NCBI GenBank assembly: GCA_033439685.1
Contig: JAUEDM010000002.1
Location: 5,766,001 to 5,830,000, forward strand
Source of the DNA: Apodospora peruviana
Lineage: Eukaryota; Ascomycota; Sordariomycetes; Sordariales; Lasiosphaeriaceae
Length of the DNA: 64,000 nucleotides
Reading direction: 5' to 3'
Of the stretch, positions 1 through 7,863 are shown one piece after another; position 1 is the first letter of the stretch, and every line of letters starts with the position of its first letter. Under the pieces are notes generated by a model, which ran no database searches, was not told the DNA's origin, and saw nothing but the letters and a program-made list of their open reading frames with translations. A program made the translations under genes and the position numbers.

Positions 1-255
1 ATCTCCGAGCCAGCTCCGGAGCCATCAGTAATCGCAACATCTACCCCTCAAAGCATGCAACTGCCTGGTAGGTTTAATACGCGGTAATCGTACCTAGTTA
101 TTAATTCGAACAGGTCCATAAGAACCTCAGTATCCTGACCCATTTAACCCCCCCGGCTGGATTCACCTCCTCATCTTCGTAGCATAAGCGGAGCTCTAGC
201 TCGACTGCACAGTATCATCAGCAGCCTTACTCTTATAGAGTAACACTAGAGAAAA

Positions 256-2034
256 ATGGCTTTGTTTCCAGTCAAACTTCTAGTCTCCTGTCTCATCTCG
301 GCCGTTTGCTTCACAAATGGGGGCTTTGTATCAACAACAGCCACAACGGGGGACAACACCCTTCCTCGCGACACCAACGGCACGGTAAACACCCACGACC
401 TGCTCGCCAGAGACGATGGTGTGCCCAGTTCCTACAGCGAGGGCACTCTCCGCGGCTCCGTCGTGCTCTACAACGGCAAGATCCACACCATGGACGCGTC
501 CGACACCGTGGCCAACGTGATCGGCATCAAAGACGGCAAGATCGTGTACGTGGGTAACAGCCAGACCGAAGCGCTGCACCGTGCCAACTCGCTCAGCAGC
601 AGCCCGCAACAGCAGCCACGAGCCATCAACCTGCGCGGCCGCATCACCATCCCAGGGCTCATCGACTGCCACAACCACATCGTCCTGCTCGGTAACCGCC
701 CAGGCTACCACACGCCCCTCGAGAGCGCAGCCAGCATCGCCGATGTACAAGCCACCTACAAAGCACGAGCATCAGCCGTCCCAAAGGGGTCCTTCATCAC
801 CACCATCGGCGGCTTCAGCCCAAACCAGTTCGCCGAGCGCAGACTGCCCACCCTAGCCGAGCTCGACGCCGCAGCACCAGACCACCCGGTCTTCATCAGC
901 ACCAGCTTCGCCGGGCCAGCCACGACCAACACCCTCGGCAAGAACTTCTTCCAATCTCTCCCCGGAGACATGTCGGTAGCGGTAAGCGCCAACGGCTCCA
1001 TCGCCATCGGTCTCGAGAACGGCAAAGCGCTGCTCTCGCTGCGCCAGCAGTTAACATTCGCCGACCGCAAGCGCACCGTCCACGACACGATGGCCTACGC
1101 GGCCTCGCTCGGTCTGACCACCCACCTCGACCAGGGCGCCTTCGCGGCAACCAACACGCCGGCCGATATTGCGGCAAGCGAGGACCTCTACACTTTTCAC
1201 TTGCCATGGCTGTCGGTCTACGACGACCTGCGCGGCATTATTCGGTTGCGAATCAATTTCCTGTCGCAGGACACCGATCTGGCCGTGCCGGCTGTTACCC
1301 AGCGGCTGCTAAACACGTTCAAGTTTTTTGGGAATGATATGGTTCGCACCGGCGCAATAGGCGAATTTGTCACGGCTGACTACGACGGCGGGCCTGTCTT
1401 TGATCAGGCGCTGCGCGCTGTAGCGAAAGCCGGTTGGCGGCTTGAGGTGCATTCGCTCACTGACACCGATTACCAGCGACAGATACGGGCTTTCGAGGCA
1501 GTGAACAGCGCATTCAATATTACTAGTTTGAGGTGGGTGGTCGCCCACGTGCCGCAGATCACGCAGGAGTATCTTGCGCGTCTGAAGCGGTTGGGGGGCG
1601 GCGTCAATTTGTCGGGGTGGCAGTATCTGGCTGGAACGGGCAACACAACGAACCCGGCTGGCCCGCCCTGGCGCCGGATCATCGATAGTGGGATCCCGGC
1701 TGGGTTCGGGGCCGACGGGGCAAATATCGCGCCCCTGAGCCCGTGGCCGCATATTTACTATGCTACCACCGGGAAGAATTCCAAGGGGGAGCTGATCAAT
1801 CCTGGGCAGACGATCAGTAGACTTGAGGCGTTGAAGCTGTACACTACGGCGAATAATTGGTTTCTTGGCGGGCCGGACGAGGGGACGCTTGGTGTCCTGG
1901 AGGAGGGGAGGCTTGGGGACGTGGTTGTGCTCAGCGACGACTATTTTAGTGTTTCGGAGGAGAAGCTGAAGAAGATGAAGAGTGTTTTGACTGTTGTTGG
2001 CGGGGTGGTGGTTTATGATTCGGGTGATTTGTAA
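256..2034 (+). CDS. Secreted amidohydrolase, YtcJ-like (Amidohydrolase_3)
   Basis: A single uninterrupted frame encodes 592 aa. Residues 1-23 form a hydrophobic signal peptide, so the enzyme probably enters the secretory pathway. The amidohydrolase metal site is visible: the HxH pair in IDCHNH (His139, His141), then His399 (EVHS), His431 (VVAHVPQ) and a likely metal/catalytic Asp487 (FGADGAN). The strand before the HxH (GRITIPGLIDCHNH) and the C-terminal GRLGDVVVLSDD are typical of the YtcJ/amidohydrolase 3 group, which hydrolyses amide or formyl-amide bonds; the substrate cannot be read from sequence. Length is normal for the family (550-600 aa). The start is the first ATG of the frame and is followed directly by the signal peptide. 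It converges on the WW-domain gene with about 107 bp between stops. Confidence 0.9.
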   Translation: MALFPVKLLVSCLISAVCFTNGGFVSTTATTGDNTLPRDTNGTVNTHDLLARDDGVPSSYSEGTLRGSVVLYNGKIHTMDASDTVANVIGIKDGKIVYVGNSQTEALHRANSLSSSPQQQPRAINLRGRITIPGLIDCHNHIVLLGNRPGYHTPLESAASIADVQATYKARASAVPKGSFITTIGGFSPNQFAERRLPTLAELDAAAPDHPVFISTSFAGPATTNTLGKNFFQSLPGDMSVAVSANGSIAIGLENGKALLSLRQQLTFADRKRTVHDTMAYAASLGLTTHLDQGAFAATNTPADIAASEDLYTFHLPWLSVYDDLRGIIRLRINFLSQDTDLAVPAVTQRLLNTFKFFGNDMVRTGAIGEFVTADYDGGPVFDQALRAVAKAGWRLEVHSLTDTDYQRQIRAFEAVNSAFNITSLRWVVAHVPQITQEYLARLKRLGGGVNLSGWQYLAGTGNTTNPAGPPWRRIIDSGIPAGFGADGANIAPLSPWPHIYYATTGKNSKGELINPGQTISRLEALKLYTTANNWFLGGPDEGTLGVLEEGRLGDVVVLSDDYFSVSEEKLKKMKSVLTVVGGVVVYDSGDL

Positions 2035-2141
2035 TGGTATATATGACTTTCTGTTGAAAACAAGTCCATGCTTTCTCTCAGTACTAATACATTTTTGAAG
2101 ACCAGCACACCATTTTAACCTCAACACACTTCATTATGTGA

Positions 2142-3116
2142 CTATCCAGGTGTCAAAACATACAAGTCAAACCCCCCCCCCCCCAGCACCATCCCCCCAA
2201 ACAGAGGCGCAGCCATCAACGGCACCGCCCCGAACCCGAATCCTCCACCCCCATCCCTCCTCATCGGCCGCGGTCCGTACTCCGTCCCAGGTAATCCCCA
2301 CCGACCACCTCCATACCGACCACAATCATACCCGCCATATCCATACCCGTACATCTCCCCTCCAGGTCTAACAAACCTCCTTACCCTCCTCCTCTGCTCC
2401 TGCTGTCCAGGAAACCCATCCTGCCCATCATAATGATGATCAGTATCATAAAAGACCTCCGTCATGTACGGACTAAGCGGTTTCGTTCCAACCACCTCCG
2501 GAAAAGTATGACCAGGCGGCTCGAGGTAGACATCCCTTCCGTCGCCGTCTCTACCCAACAGTTGTGGGTTACCCGAGCTCATGGCGTCTTGCATCCCTTT
2601 GCGCAGGGCTTGATGCTGGCGGTACATGTCTTCTTCAAGCCGTGATCGATCGGCGGCGCGCTGTTCATGCGTAGTCCCCGTGAAATTGTCTTTGAGTTTG
2701 CGGCCTAGTGCTCTTCTGTCCGGTCTGTCATGGTGCATCGCAATCCCTTCATCAACCTTGTCTTCGTCGGTACCACCCTCGACTGTCATTGGCCGTTGGT
2801 CATGGGGTATTCCCGATCGGCGGATGGCTTCACGTTCAGAAGGCGAAAGCGTGCTCAGGTACTCGTCGTCGTCGTAAGGGTGGTGCCAGATCGCGCGGGG
2901 CGGGGCGGCGACGGTGTCGACGAAGAACTGGTGCCCCGTGTTGGGATCGTATTCGCGCACCCATCTCTCTGGTAAGGGGCGAAGCTCGTCTTCCATGCTC
3001 CGGCGGGTGTGGAGGGGGATTCTTCCATTGTGTGTGGTGGTTGACTCGGACTGACTGTGGGAAGTTGCTTGCTCGTAGGTAGGAGGCGGGGGTTCGGCTA
3101 CTGCTGCTGCGGCCAT
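2142..3116 (-). CDS. WW-domain protein with N-terminal PPxY motif
   Basis: A 324-aa intronless frame. Residues 8-14 contain a proline run and PPTY, a PPxY ligand for WW domains. Residues about 48-80 form a WW domain with Trp52, Trp77 and the closing Pro80. The middle is charged and low in complexity; residues 245-310 are rich in Gly, Tyr and Arg (GYGYGGYDCGRYGGG). Having both a WW domain and a PPxY ligand suggests self- or homotypic binding; the role is not known to me. The last codons read through a 13-base C run (2172-2184, poly-G on the coding strand), so the annotated C-terminus depends on the exact run length. Confidence 0.8.
   Translation of the reverse strand: MAAAAVAEPPPPTYEQATSHSQSESTTTHNGRIPLHTRRSMEDELRPLPERWVREYDPNTGHQFFVDTVAAPPRAIWHHPYDDDEYLSTLSPSEREAIRRSGIPHDQRPMTVEGGTDEDKVDEGIAMHHDRPDRRALGRKLKDNFTGTTHEQRAADRSRLEEDMYRQHQALRKGMQDAMSSGNPQLLGRDGDGRDVYLEPPGHTFPEVVGTKPLSPYMTEVFYDTDHHYDGQDGFPGQQEQRRRVRRFVRPGGEMYGYGYGGYDCGRYGGGRWGLPGTEYGPRPMRRDGGGGFGFGAVPLMAAPLFGGMVLGGGGFDLYVLTPG
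2172..2184. repeat. Poly-C run (13 nt) inside the 3' end of the WW-domain gene
   Basis: Thirteen consecutive C on the plus strand code for glycines near the C-terminus of the minus-strand WW protein. Such runs are prone to slippage and assembly error, so the final 10-15 residues may be out of frame. Confidence 0.95.
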
Positions 3117-3688
3117 CTTGGGAGTGTTTCCGTTGGGTTGGGTGAGTATCTGAGGGAAAGTGTGAGAGATTTGTATGAAGACTGGAGGAGGAAGAAATGA
3201 TCAGTAATGAGAACAGATGGGCTGAACACGTCACTGGCTATGATAGTGGCGATGATGCTGATGCACGTCAGAGATATGGGTCCAAGCTCGAGACAGTGGG
3301 AGACTCGGAGGTCTGCTTCCGGAGGTGGTCGGTGATTTGTTTATGCGGACGAAACGGACGAAGCCTATCATGAAGAGCATGGTCATAAAAAATTGAATGG
3401 TTGATGAAGTTTGGGATAAGGAATCATCTGTCTCCTGAATTGCTAACAATAAGATATATAAGACCCAATGACTGGGCAAGAAGAAACGATCCAGCGGCCG
3501 CTTATTTACGATATCTCTTCGTCGTTGTTTCTCCAGCAGATACCCAACAGAAAAGAAAATGACAATTTCATCCTGGTAATGGTCGGTCGTTATTCATCAT
3601 GCATGTCATCCAGCAATACCCTCCATATCCCATCGTCCCTTTCAGAAGAATCCGATATCCTTCTCGACAACATACTTAAGCTAAGGAA
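3117..3688. other. Intergenic region, WW gene to zinc-knuckle-like gene
   Basis: This is the 5' flank of the WW gene and the 3' flank of the next minus-strand gene. Open frames here are short and show no protein-like composition. I see no RNA gene. Confidence 0.5.
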
Positions 3689-4624
3689 TCACCTAAACCC
3701 AACCTCCTCGTCCGAATCACTACAGTAATAGATCCCATCAGTCTCCCCGTCACGCCTCTCTCGATCTCGATCCCGCTCCTCCACCACAACCTCCCGGTAG
3801 TCTCGCCTCCCCCGCGTTCGCTCCGGGCTTTGGATTCGCACATGCCTGCGGACCGAAACAGAGTAGGGAGGGGGATCGCCAGCGCGATGACACGACGAAC
3901 GAGGATTCGTCGGCCCAAGATAGTCGCATGCGGCGCAAACCCCGCTTGAGAGGGCAAACCGCCGCTTGGAGCACCCCGGGCACGTGGTCATGGCGCGGCG
4001 GCGCACGTTGTCCCAGCCGCCGCCGCCGCCGGATGGCGACCTGCTGCGGATGTTGGGCGGCACGCCGCTGCTGGGACGCCGCTCCTGGTGATGCCGGTTC
4101 GGGCCGGGCCCCACCGTGGCACCCGGGCCGTTGAAGATGAACTCGTCGTGAGTTGACGAGTGGCCCTCTTCGAGATCGAGGTTGCCGTAGTTCATGAGCA
4201 CCCTCATCGGACGGTCGGAGCGGCTCATCATGGCTGGTACCAGGCGCTGCGAGACCTGCGTGACGAGGCGGTCGGCGTGGGCGTGGACGCTTTCGGTATC
4301 CTGGACGGACCGGTAGTGGCCGTCGCGTTGGCGACCATATTCGGGATCGGGGTAGTTCTCGATGTGGATGACAGGACCGTAGGTTTGGTTGAAGTGGGCG
4401 TCGAGTGCCGGGTCATAATGAGGGACGAAGCCTGGGGCGCTATGGTGCGGTATCGACGGTGTGTACGTCATTGCGCCTATATCGTAGAGTGTTTGTAAGG
4501 CACCTGATGTAATTGGCCGTTGCCGGGTCAAGGCGCCGGACGTGTTCGTGCGGGTCAAGAAGTCGGATGTGCAAAGACCATGAGCCATCAGTTTGGTTGT
4601 TCGTTGGGAGTGAGAAAGATGCAA
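3689..4624 (-). CDS. Hypothetical protein with a CxxC-x11-CxxC zinc-knuckle-like motif
   Basis: An open frame of 311 aa. A four-cysteine motif lies at Cys215, Cys218, Cys230 and Cys233 (CPGC...CAAC), which could bind one zinc. It is followed by a basic stretch and an Arg/Asp/Glu-rich tail ending in SDSDEEVGFR. There is no signal peptide or membrane segment. Met52 (MTYTPSIP) is a more plausible start than Met1: residues 1-51 look like translated leader. I do not recognise the family. Upstream lies a GA-rich tract with (GT)8 near 4698-4714, probably 5' leader or promoter. The Cys motif and biased codon use argue that it is a real gene; the function is open. Confidence 0.6.
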   Translation of the reverse strand: MHLSHSQRTTKLMAHGLCTSDFLTRTNTSGALTRQRPITSGALQTLYDIGAMTYTPSIPHHSAPGFVPHYDPALDAHFNQTYGPVIHIENYPDPEYGRQRDGHYRSVQDTESVHAHADRLVTQVSQRLVPAMMSRSDRPMRVLMNYGNLDLEEGHSSTHDEFIFNGPGATVGPGPNRHHQERRPSSGVPPNIRSRSPSGGGGGWDNVRRRAMTTCPGCSKRRFALSSGVCAACDYLGPTNPRSSCHRAGDPPPYSVSVRRHVRIQSPERTRGRRDYREVVVEERDRDRERRDGETDGIYYCSDSDEEVGFR

Positions 4625-5491
4625 GCAAAAGAACGCGGAGAATAAGAGACCAACAGCGGAGACAGACAGAGAGGAGGAAGAGAGAGAGACAAAGAGTTTG
4701 TGTGTGTGTGTGTGAGGGAGAGTGCTAGAAAGTAAGAGAGAATGACACGAAATTGCTGCCCAGCAGCAACGTCGTTCAGTTAATTAAATCGAGTCCAAGA
4801 CGGGCCAGGCTCTGTCCGGCCTCCTTCACACCACGTCCTATGTTACCAAGTTGCCTTGAAGCGATGGTTCATAAGACTGTTTGCTGCAGTTTGCCGGTCC
4901 CTCGAAGCCAAAGTTTACAGACCATTTGATGCAGTTTGCCGGTTTGTGTGCGCGAGAGGGTTTCGAGTCCCTCCAATAAACTGCCGTCAGCCGCTGCACA
5001 TGCACACCACCGTTGCCACGTATAATAAGCATAAAGGCTAGTTAGTCCTCCTCCGTGGTCCGCGACCGGCATGCATGGTGTCTCCAATCCGCGTGGTTTG
5101 CCTGCGAAGTTGTACCCAGTATGATGGCTAAATAAAACCTCCCAGGCCAGTATCTGCAGGGAAAAACAAAAATAGGCCTCTGTAGAGAGCTGGCTAGCAA
5201 ACAACCTGTAATACCTGACAGGGGGTCTTATTCGGTTCGCATCAAAGGGTACAACCAATGTCGTGAAGAGGGTCAACTTTGGTCAGAGCCTTGCTGAGAG
5301 GTGTGAAGTCTACCCTTTGAAGTCCAATGCGGCAGGCTTTCTGAATTGAATCCAATCGGTGTAACGACGTTTTGCAGATTATTACTTTGTCCCCAGTATT
5401 TAGGTAGGTTATTACAGATTATTTGTCCATCTTCCCATATGTTCACAGCCAGCCACATTTGATGAATGAGCAAACCCTTCTTCCCCTCCTC
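4625..5491. other. Intergenic region with polypurine/(GT)n tract
   Basis: The first 120 bases upstream of the zinc-knuckle-like gene are strongly purine-biased on the plus strand (GA-rich) and include a GT dinucleotide run at about 4698-4714. The rest holds two copies of TGCAGTTTGCCGGT near 4883 and 4931 and no supportable gene. Confidence 0.5.
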
Positions 5492-6229
5492 TTACGACAG
5501 CGTAATCTTTCTCGTTCCCTTCCTCTCCATCTTGGGCACCTTGATATCCAAAATACCATCCCTGAACTTGGCCTCGACCTTATCCTGGTCGACGCTCGAG
5601 GGAAAATTGAACACGCGCGAGAACTCGCCAAACGACCGCTCGCTCAACCAATACTTGGGCGCCGACTCCTCTTTACTGTCTCCCCCCTCCTTTTTCTCTG
5701 TCTTCTTTGACTCAGCAGAGGGCTGCTTCTTCTTGTCACCACCACTCTCAATCTTCTTGGTGTCAGCGGCGCCACCGATCCGCGCCAAAGACGGATCACC
5801 GGCCGTGTGCTCGCGCTCGGCGTGCCCACGAATCACCAGCGTCTGCGGGTCGGTGAACTCGATCTCGACGTTCTCGGTCGGCACTCCTGGAAGCTCTCCC
5901 TGCAGCACATAATCTTTGTCGTGCTCGGTGACGTCGAACTTGGGCGTGATCATCAGTCCGCCACTGCCGGTAGTCGGTGTTCCGCCAAAGGCGCCGACCT
6001 GGCTCTGAGCGTACTTTTCAAAGTCGTCAAGCATGCGGAAGAGGCCCGAGAAGCCGGGGGCCGAGGTCGGGTGGGCCAGCCCGGACAAGGTGCGTGGGTG
6101 CCATAGAGACATATCGTTGTTGCGGTGGCGGGATTGTTTACTGGTGAGGGTGTTGAGTGATCTTCGGGCTGCTGATTGCTGGACGGTTGGAATGATTCTG
6201 GTAGGCAATACGTTTCGGCACACTCGCAT
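5492..6229 (-). CDS. hsp30: Small heat shock protein, HSP30/Hsp20 class
   Basis: The 245-aa frame contains an alpha-crystallin domain: it begins near residue 88 with TPKFDVTEHDKDYVLQGELPG, and after a long Lys/Glu/Ser-rich insertion (about residues 140-185) it resumes with KYWLSERSFGEFSRVFNFPS and ends with the dimer-strand region DGILDIKVPK. The insertion inside the domain is characteristic of filamentous fungal HSP30. Family members usually start near Met40 (MSLWHP, ATG at 6112), followed by the conserved FRMLDDFEKYA helix. The 39 residues before it are open, basic (eight Arg/Lys, one Asp at the end) and rich in Ser, Thr and Ala, like a mitochondrial presequence. The protein is an ATP-independent holdase for unfolding proteins. 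Either start gives a complete protein. Confidence 0.92.
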   Translation of the reverse strand: MRVCRNVLPTRIIPTVQQSAARRSLNTLTSKQSRHRNNDMSLWHPRTLSGLAHPTSAPGFSGLFRMLDDFEKYAQSQVGAFGGTPTTGSGGLMITPKFDVTEHDKDYVLQGELPGVPTENVEIEFTDPQTLVIRGHAEREHTAGDPSLARIGGAADTKKIESGGDKKKQPSAESKKTEKKEGGDSKEESAPKYWLSERSFGEFSRVFNFPSSVDQDKVEAKFRDGILDIKVPKMERKGTRKITLS

Positions 6230-7863
6230 TGCGTGTCTTGTTCACTAGAAGGAGATGGGAGGAAACATGGCTAGGGAGTTATGACTGGTGGCGGCAGGTA
6301 CATATACACAGTATTGAACACTACACGGCCATCACTTCGGTGGCTGGGACGGTGACGAAGCGTCCAGGAAGTGTACGTTGATGATCGGATGATGATGACC
6401 ACGCCCAACCTTCCGCTGCAAGTGCGTTGCAGCGACACTATCGTCATAAACTTGCCTCCTGCTTCTCCTGCCTGTCAGTCAAACTGCAAGGTCTCCTCGG
6501 ACATCAACAAGATGGCGACGATCAGAGCGAGGACCACGCATCGGCACTCGCCAGATGACCCCCAACGCTGACCGCGCCTGGTTTGCTTTAGAGTTATGAG
6601 ACAAGAGTGCCGTCATATAATGGGCATATGACCAGAATTATAATTTGCTCTCCGTCAATTCCCCTACATCAAACAGAAATTTCCCGACTAGCTACATGTA
6701 TCTCCAAACTGCGCATGGATTCACTATGAGGTCATTACTAGACAACAGTACCAAAGCGTGACATGGCCACTGGTTTCAAGTTCTAATTTTGGCATGCTAT
6801 TAAAGTAGGGGTAGTGGGTTCAGCCAGCTGGTCAGGCTCCTTCACTTGATCAGGTCTGCTTGCCTGATCAGGTTGGCTTACCTGATCATGATCCTTACCT
6901 ACAAAAGCTTTCGGCATTCTTTTAAGTGAGTGAATCAAGCTTCTTCATACTACAACTACGTACCCTAACCTTTGTAACCTCTTTACTGTACGTGGTAGTC
7001 GTCTTTACCGTGCACCTTTACAATTGCTTGGGCAAAAGGGGGTTGGGTTGCCCAGCCAACGAACATCTTGCGATTTCTTTGTTGCAATCCCGTCCCCTGT
7101 ATTGCCCCTGATGCCGCACTTGGCAAGGGGCTCCTCTGTTACATATTAGCAGCAAACCCAATAACTAAGCGGCTGTCTCTCAATCTAATGACACTCTGTA
7201 AAGTAACTTAAATTAAATTCGATTGCTTGTAATCCAATTGCTAATTACTTCGCGGCGCTGCTGCGCACAAGGCGCACAAATAGGTATCTCGTCTACAGAT
7301 ATCATGTCTCCAACTCTTCGTCGCTCACTCGGCGGACCCCATCCCCAAAATGCTCCATTCCAGCTGCACTGACGTTGCGCCCTCTATTACGTCGCCTCTC
7401 GGTCACGATCCCCCTTCACATACGCTAAGCTTCCACCAACATCCAAATAAAGCATCCAAAACAGATTTCCAGAGTCCAAACGCCATCCAAAACCGCCCAA
7501 AACAAGACGCAAAGGGCGACTAACCCGTGTATACGTATGGTCCATGCCCTCAATCCAGACCCATATCCATGCATGTGCTATATATCATCATAATATTGTA
7601 TCTTTCTTGCCGCCAAGTCCTGTATGTCCTGTCCAGCAATAAACCCCATGTCACTTCGAGTAGTGCACTGTGCGGTGGCATCCCACCTTTTTCCCCTTCA
7701 AAGATCCCGGAAACGTCGGCAGCTATCCAGTATCAGTAAATGTTTGTCGCGCGCCGTTTACCCGGGGGGTAGGATCGCGAGAGCACGCCGGAAAGGCCTG
7801 CTTGACTGACAATATGCCCGGGAAGAGGAGCCGGAGTGGATTGGACTGGACTGGAGTTCATAA
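6230..7863. other. Intergenic region, 1.6 kb
   Basis: The region lies between the promoter of the heat shock gene and the 3' end of the histidine kinase gene. It has lower GC than its neighbours and only short frames without protein character. The one structured element is an 18-bp tandem repeat at 6847-6888, listed separately. Confidence 0.5.
6847..6888. repeat. 18-bp tandem repeat carrying the TGATCA palindrome
   Basis: TGATCA occurs at 6847, 6865 and 6883, exactly 18 bp apart. The intervening sequence is similar (GGTCTGCTTGCC and GGTTGGCTTACC). It is a degenerate 18-bp repeat of about 2.4 copies. Confidence 0.8.

Noticed and set aside
4880..4990. tRNA-like T-arm (GAGGGTTTCGAGTCCCTC) near 4960-4980
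   Set aside because: No matching acceptor, D or anticodon stems can be drawn around it.
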